From the NCBI GenBank assembly GCA_958437935.1, contig CAUBPS010000022.1, forward strand, positions 1-30,816: a stretch of DNA of 30,816 bases, in the 5' to 3' direction. Origin of the DNA: an uncultured Collinsella sp. (GTDB lineage: Bacteria > Actinomycetota > Coriobacteriia > Coriobacteriales > Coriobacteriaceae). The notes under the pieces were generated by a model that saw only the letters and a program-made list of their open reading frames with translations, did no database searches and was not told the origin of the DNA. Made by a program: the position numbers and the translations under genes. Position 1 is the stretch's first letter. Each line of letters opens with the position of its first letter. Shown piece after piece: positions 29,855 through 30,816 of the stretch.

Positions 29855-30816
29855 ATGAACAAACATCTTAAGTTGTTTTCGGCATTGTTGGTGCTGATGC
29901 TCTTTGCGCCCGTTTCTATGTTTGTATGCCCTGCGGATGCAGAGGCTGCTCAGACTCTGGTTGAGAATTCTTGGCGTTATGAGGGTGGACAATTAGTTTC
30001 AGATGATGCTTCTTCCGAAGAAGACGGAATAGCTTTATTGTCTATGGACGCTCTTCCCGATGGGGTTACAGCTCAGGGCATTGACGTCAGCGAGCACCAA
30101 GGGCGTATTGATTGGGACGCAGTTAAAGCTTCTGGCATCGATTTCGCTATTCTGCGCGTTGGGTTTGGCGCTCCGTCTTTCGGCGGTCGAGCTGACTATC
30201 AATTTAATCGAAATATTTCTGAGTGCGAGCGACTCGGAATTCCCTACGGCGTCTATGTCTATTCATATGCTTTTGATAATCAACAGGCAGCCGATGAGGC
30301 GTCCATGGTGATTGACTGCCTGTCGGGGCACAATCCTAGGCTACCGGTGTATTACGATCTTGAGGACAAGACAATTATTGCAGATGGTCGTCAATCCGGA
30401 ATTGCATCTAGAGCTCAGACATTCTGTAATAAGATTTCTAGTGCTGGATATAAGCCAGGCATTTATGCAAACCTAAATTGGTTTAACAATATATTGACCG
30501 ACCCTGTATTTAAGAGCGGTTCTTGGGATCATTGGATTGCTCAATACAACTCCCAATGTCACTATACCGCCAGTTACAGCTTTTGGCAGTATACAAGCCG
30601 CGGAAAAGTTTCTGGTATTAGCGGAAATGTTGATATGAATTACGCGTATGTTGATGTCTCTCTTTATTACTGGCAGTTAAAAGAGGGCACTTGGTATTAC
30701 GCAACCTCTGACGGCAAAGCGTATACCGGATGGTTGCGCCAGGGCGGAGCCTGGTATTGGCTCGACCCCGACGCGGGCGGTGTAATGGCCACCGGGCTCT
30801 ACGAGTGCAACGGCTC
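29855..30816 (+). CDS. Secreted GH25 lysozyme with wall-binding repeats (partial, runs off the window)
   Basis: 320 complete codons and no stop before the window ends. A signal peptide (1 to about 32, cleavage near ADAEAA) is followed by a short linker and a GH25 muramidase domain (about 73-272). That domain shows GIDVSEHQGRIDWDAVKASG at its start, YYDLED (catalytic D-x-E type pair) in the middle, GIYANLNWF, HWIAQYN, and FWQYTSRG...GNVDMNY at its end. Wall-binding repeats then begin (WYYATSDGKAYTGW, WYWLDPDAGGVMATG). GH25 enzymes cut the glycan chain of peptidoglycan between MurNAc and GlcNAc. The ATG at 29855 follows GACGAGG with five bases between. It is the third repeat-bearing secreted protein in a row. 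Confidence 0.93.
   Translation, partial: MNKHLKLFSALLVLMLFAPVSMFVCPADAEAAQTLVENSWRYEGGQLVSDDASSEEDGIALLSMDALPDGVTAQGIDVSEHQGRIDWDAVKASGIDFAILRVGFGAPSFGGRADYQFNRNISECERLGIPYGVYVYSYAFDNQQAADEASMVIDCLSGHNPRLPVYYDLEDKTIIADGRQSGIASRAQTFCNKISSAGYKPGIYANLNWFNNILTDPVFKSGSWDHWIAQYNSQCHYTASYSFWQYTSRGKVSGISGNVDMNYAYVDVSLYYWQLKEGTWYYATSDGKAYTGWLRQGGAWYWLDPDAGGVMATGLYECNG

Overview
The window looks like chromosomal DNA of a high-GC, anaerobic actinobacterium of the class Coriobacteriia, most likely Collinsella or a close relative. That is an inference from several things seen together: GC-rich genes with strong AGGAG-type ribosome sites, the paired IscU-like and GGGtGRT genes common in strict anaerobes, a SUF-only Fe-S operon with an Rrf2 regulator, a degenerate AAA-ATPase-like protein, and large secreted cell-wall-binding repeat proteins. 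No rRNA, tRNA, CRISPR array or complete insertion sequence was seen.

Layout. (1) 159-3699, minus strand: an FAD-dependent oxidoreductase of the fumarate reductase/L-aspartate oxidase superfamily, then a two-gene unit (IscU/NifU-like scaffold followed by a GGGtGRT protein) ending in a clear terminator. (2) 4103-4915, plus: a Y1/REP-type transposase-like protein that has lost its catalytic residues, followed by about 670 bases without a convincing gene. (3) 5587-10820, minus: a compact operon sufC-sufB-sufD-sufS-sufU with overlapping or nearly touching genes, ending in a terminator. (4) 11045-12178, plus and divergent from suf: an Rrf2/IscR-like Fe-S regulator preceded by two 31-bp dyads, followed directly by a MntA-HepT toxin-antitoxin pair. 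(5) 12307-14088, plus: a secreted, sortase-anchored protein with a lysozyme-like N-terminal domain. (6) 14291-16087: a degenerate AAA-ATPase-like/PD-(D/E)XK protein. (7) 16108-24294: a glycosyltransferase cluster, one GlfT2-like gene on the minus strand and five GT2 genes on the plus strand, probably building a surface glycopolymer. (8) 24291-25717, minus: an AT-richer two-gene module, a DUF4869-type protein followed by a P-loop/TOPRIM-like ATPase, of unknown function. (9) 26042-30816, plus: three consecutive secreted proteins with aromatic/Gly cell-wall-binding repeats, carrying respectively a small Cys/His metal-binding-like tail, an NlpC/P60-like cysteine peptidase domain, and a GH25 lysozyme domain; the last runs off the window.

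Working together: regions 1, 3 and 4 concern Fe-S cluster supply and its sensing. Regions 5 and 7-9 (apart from the ATPase module) concern the cell surface: wall polymer synthesis and secreted wall-binding hydrolases. The best candidates for under-described biology are the DUF4869/ATPase module at 24291-25717, the IscU-like/GGGtGRT pair, and the catalytically dead transposase-like protein.
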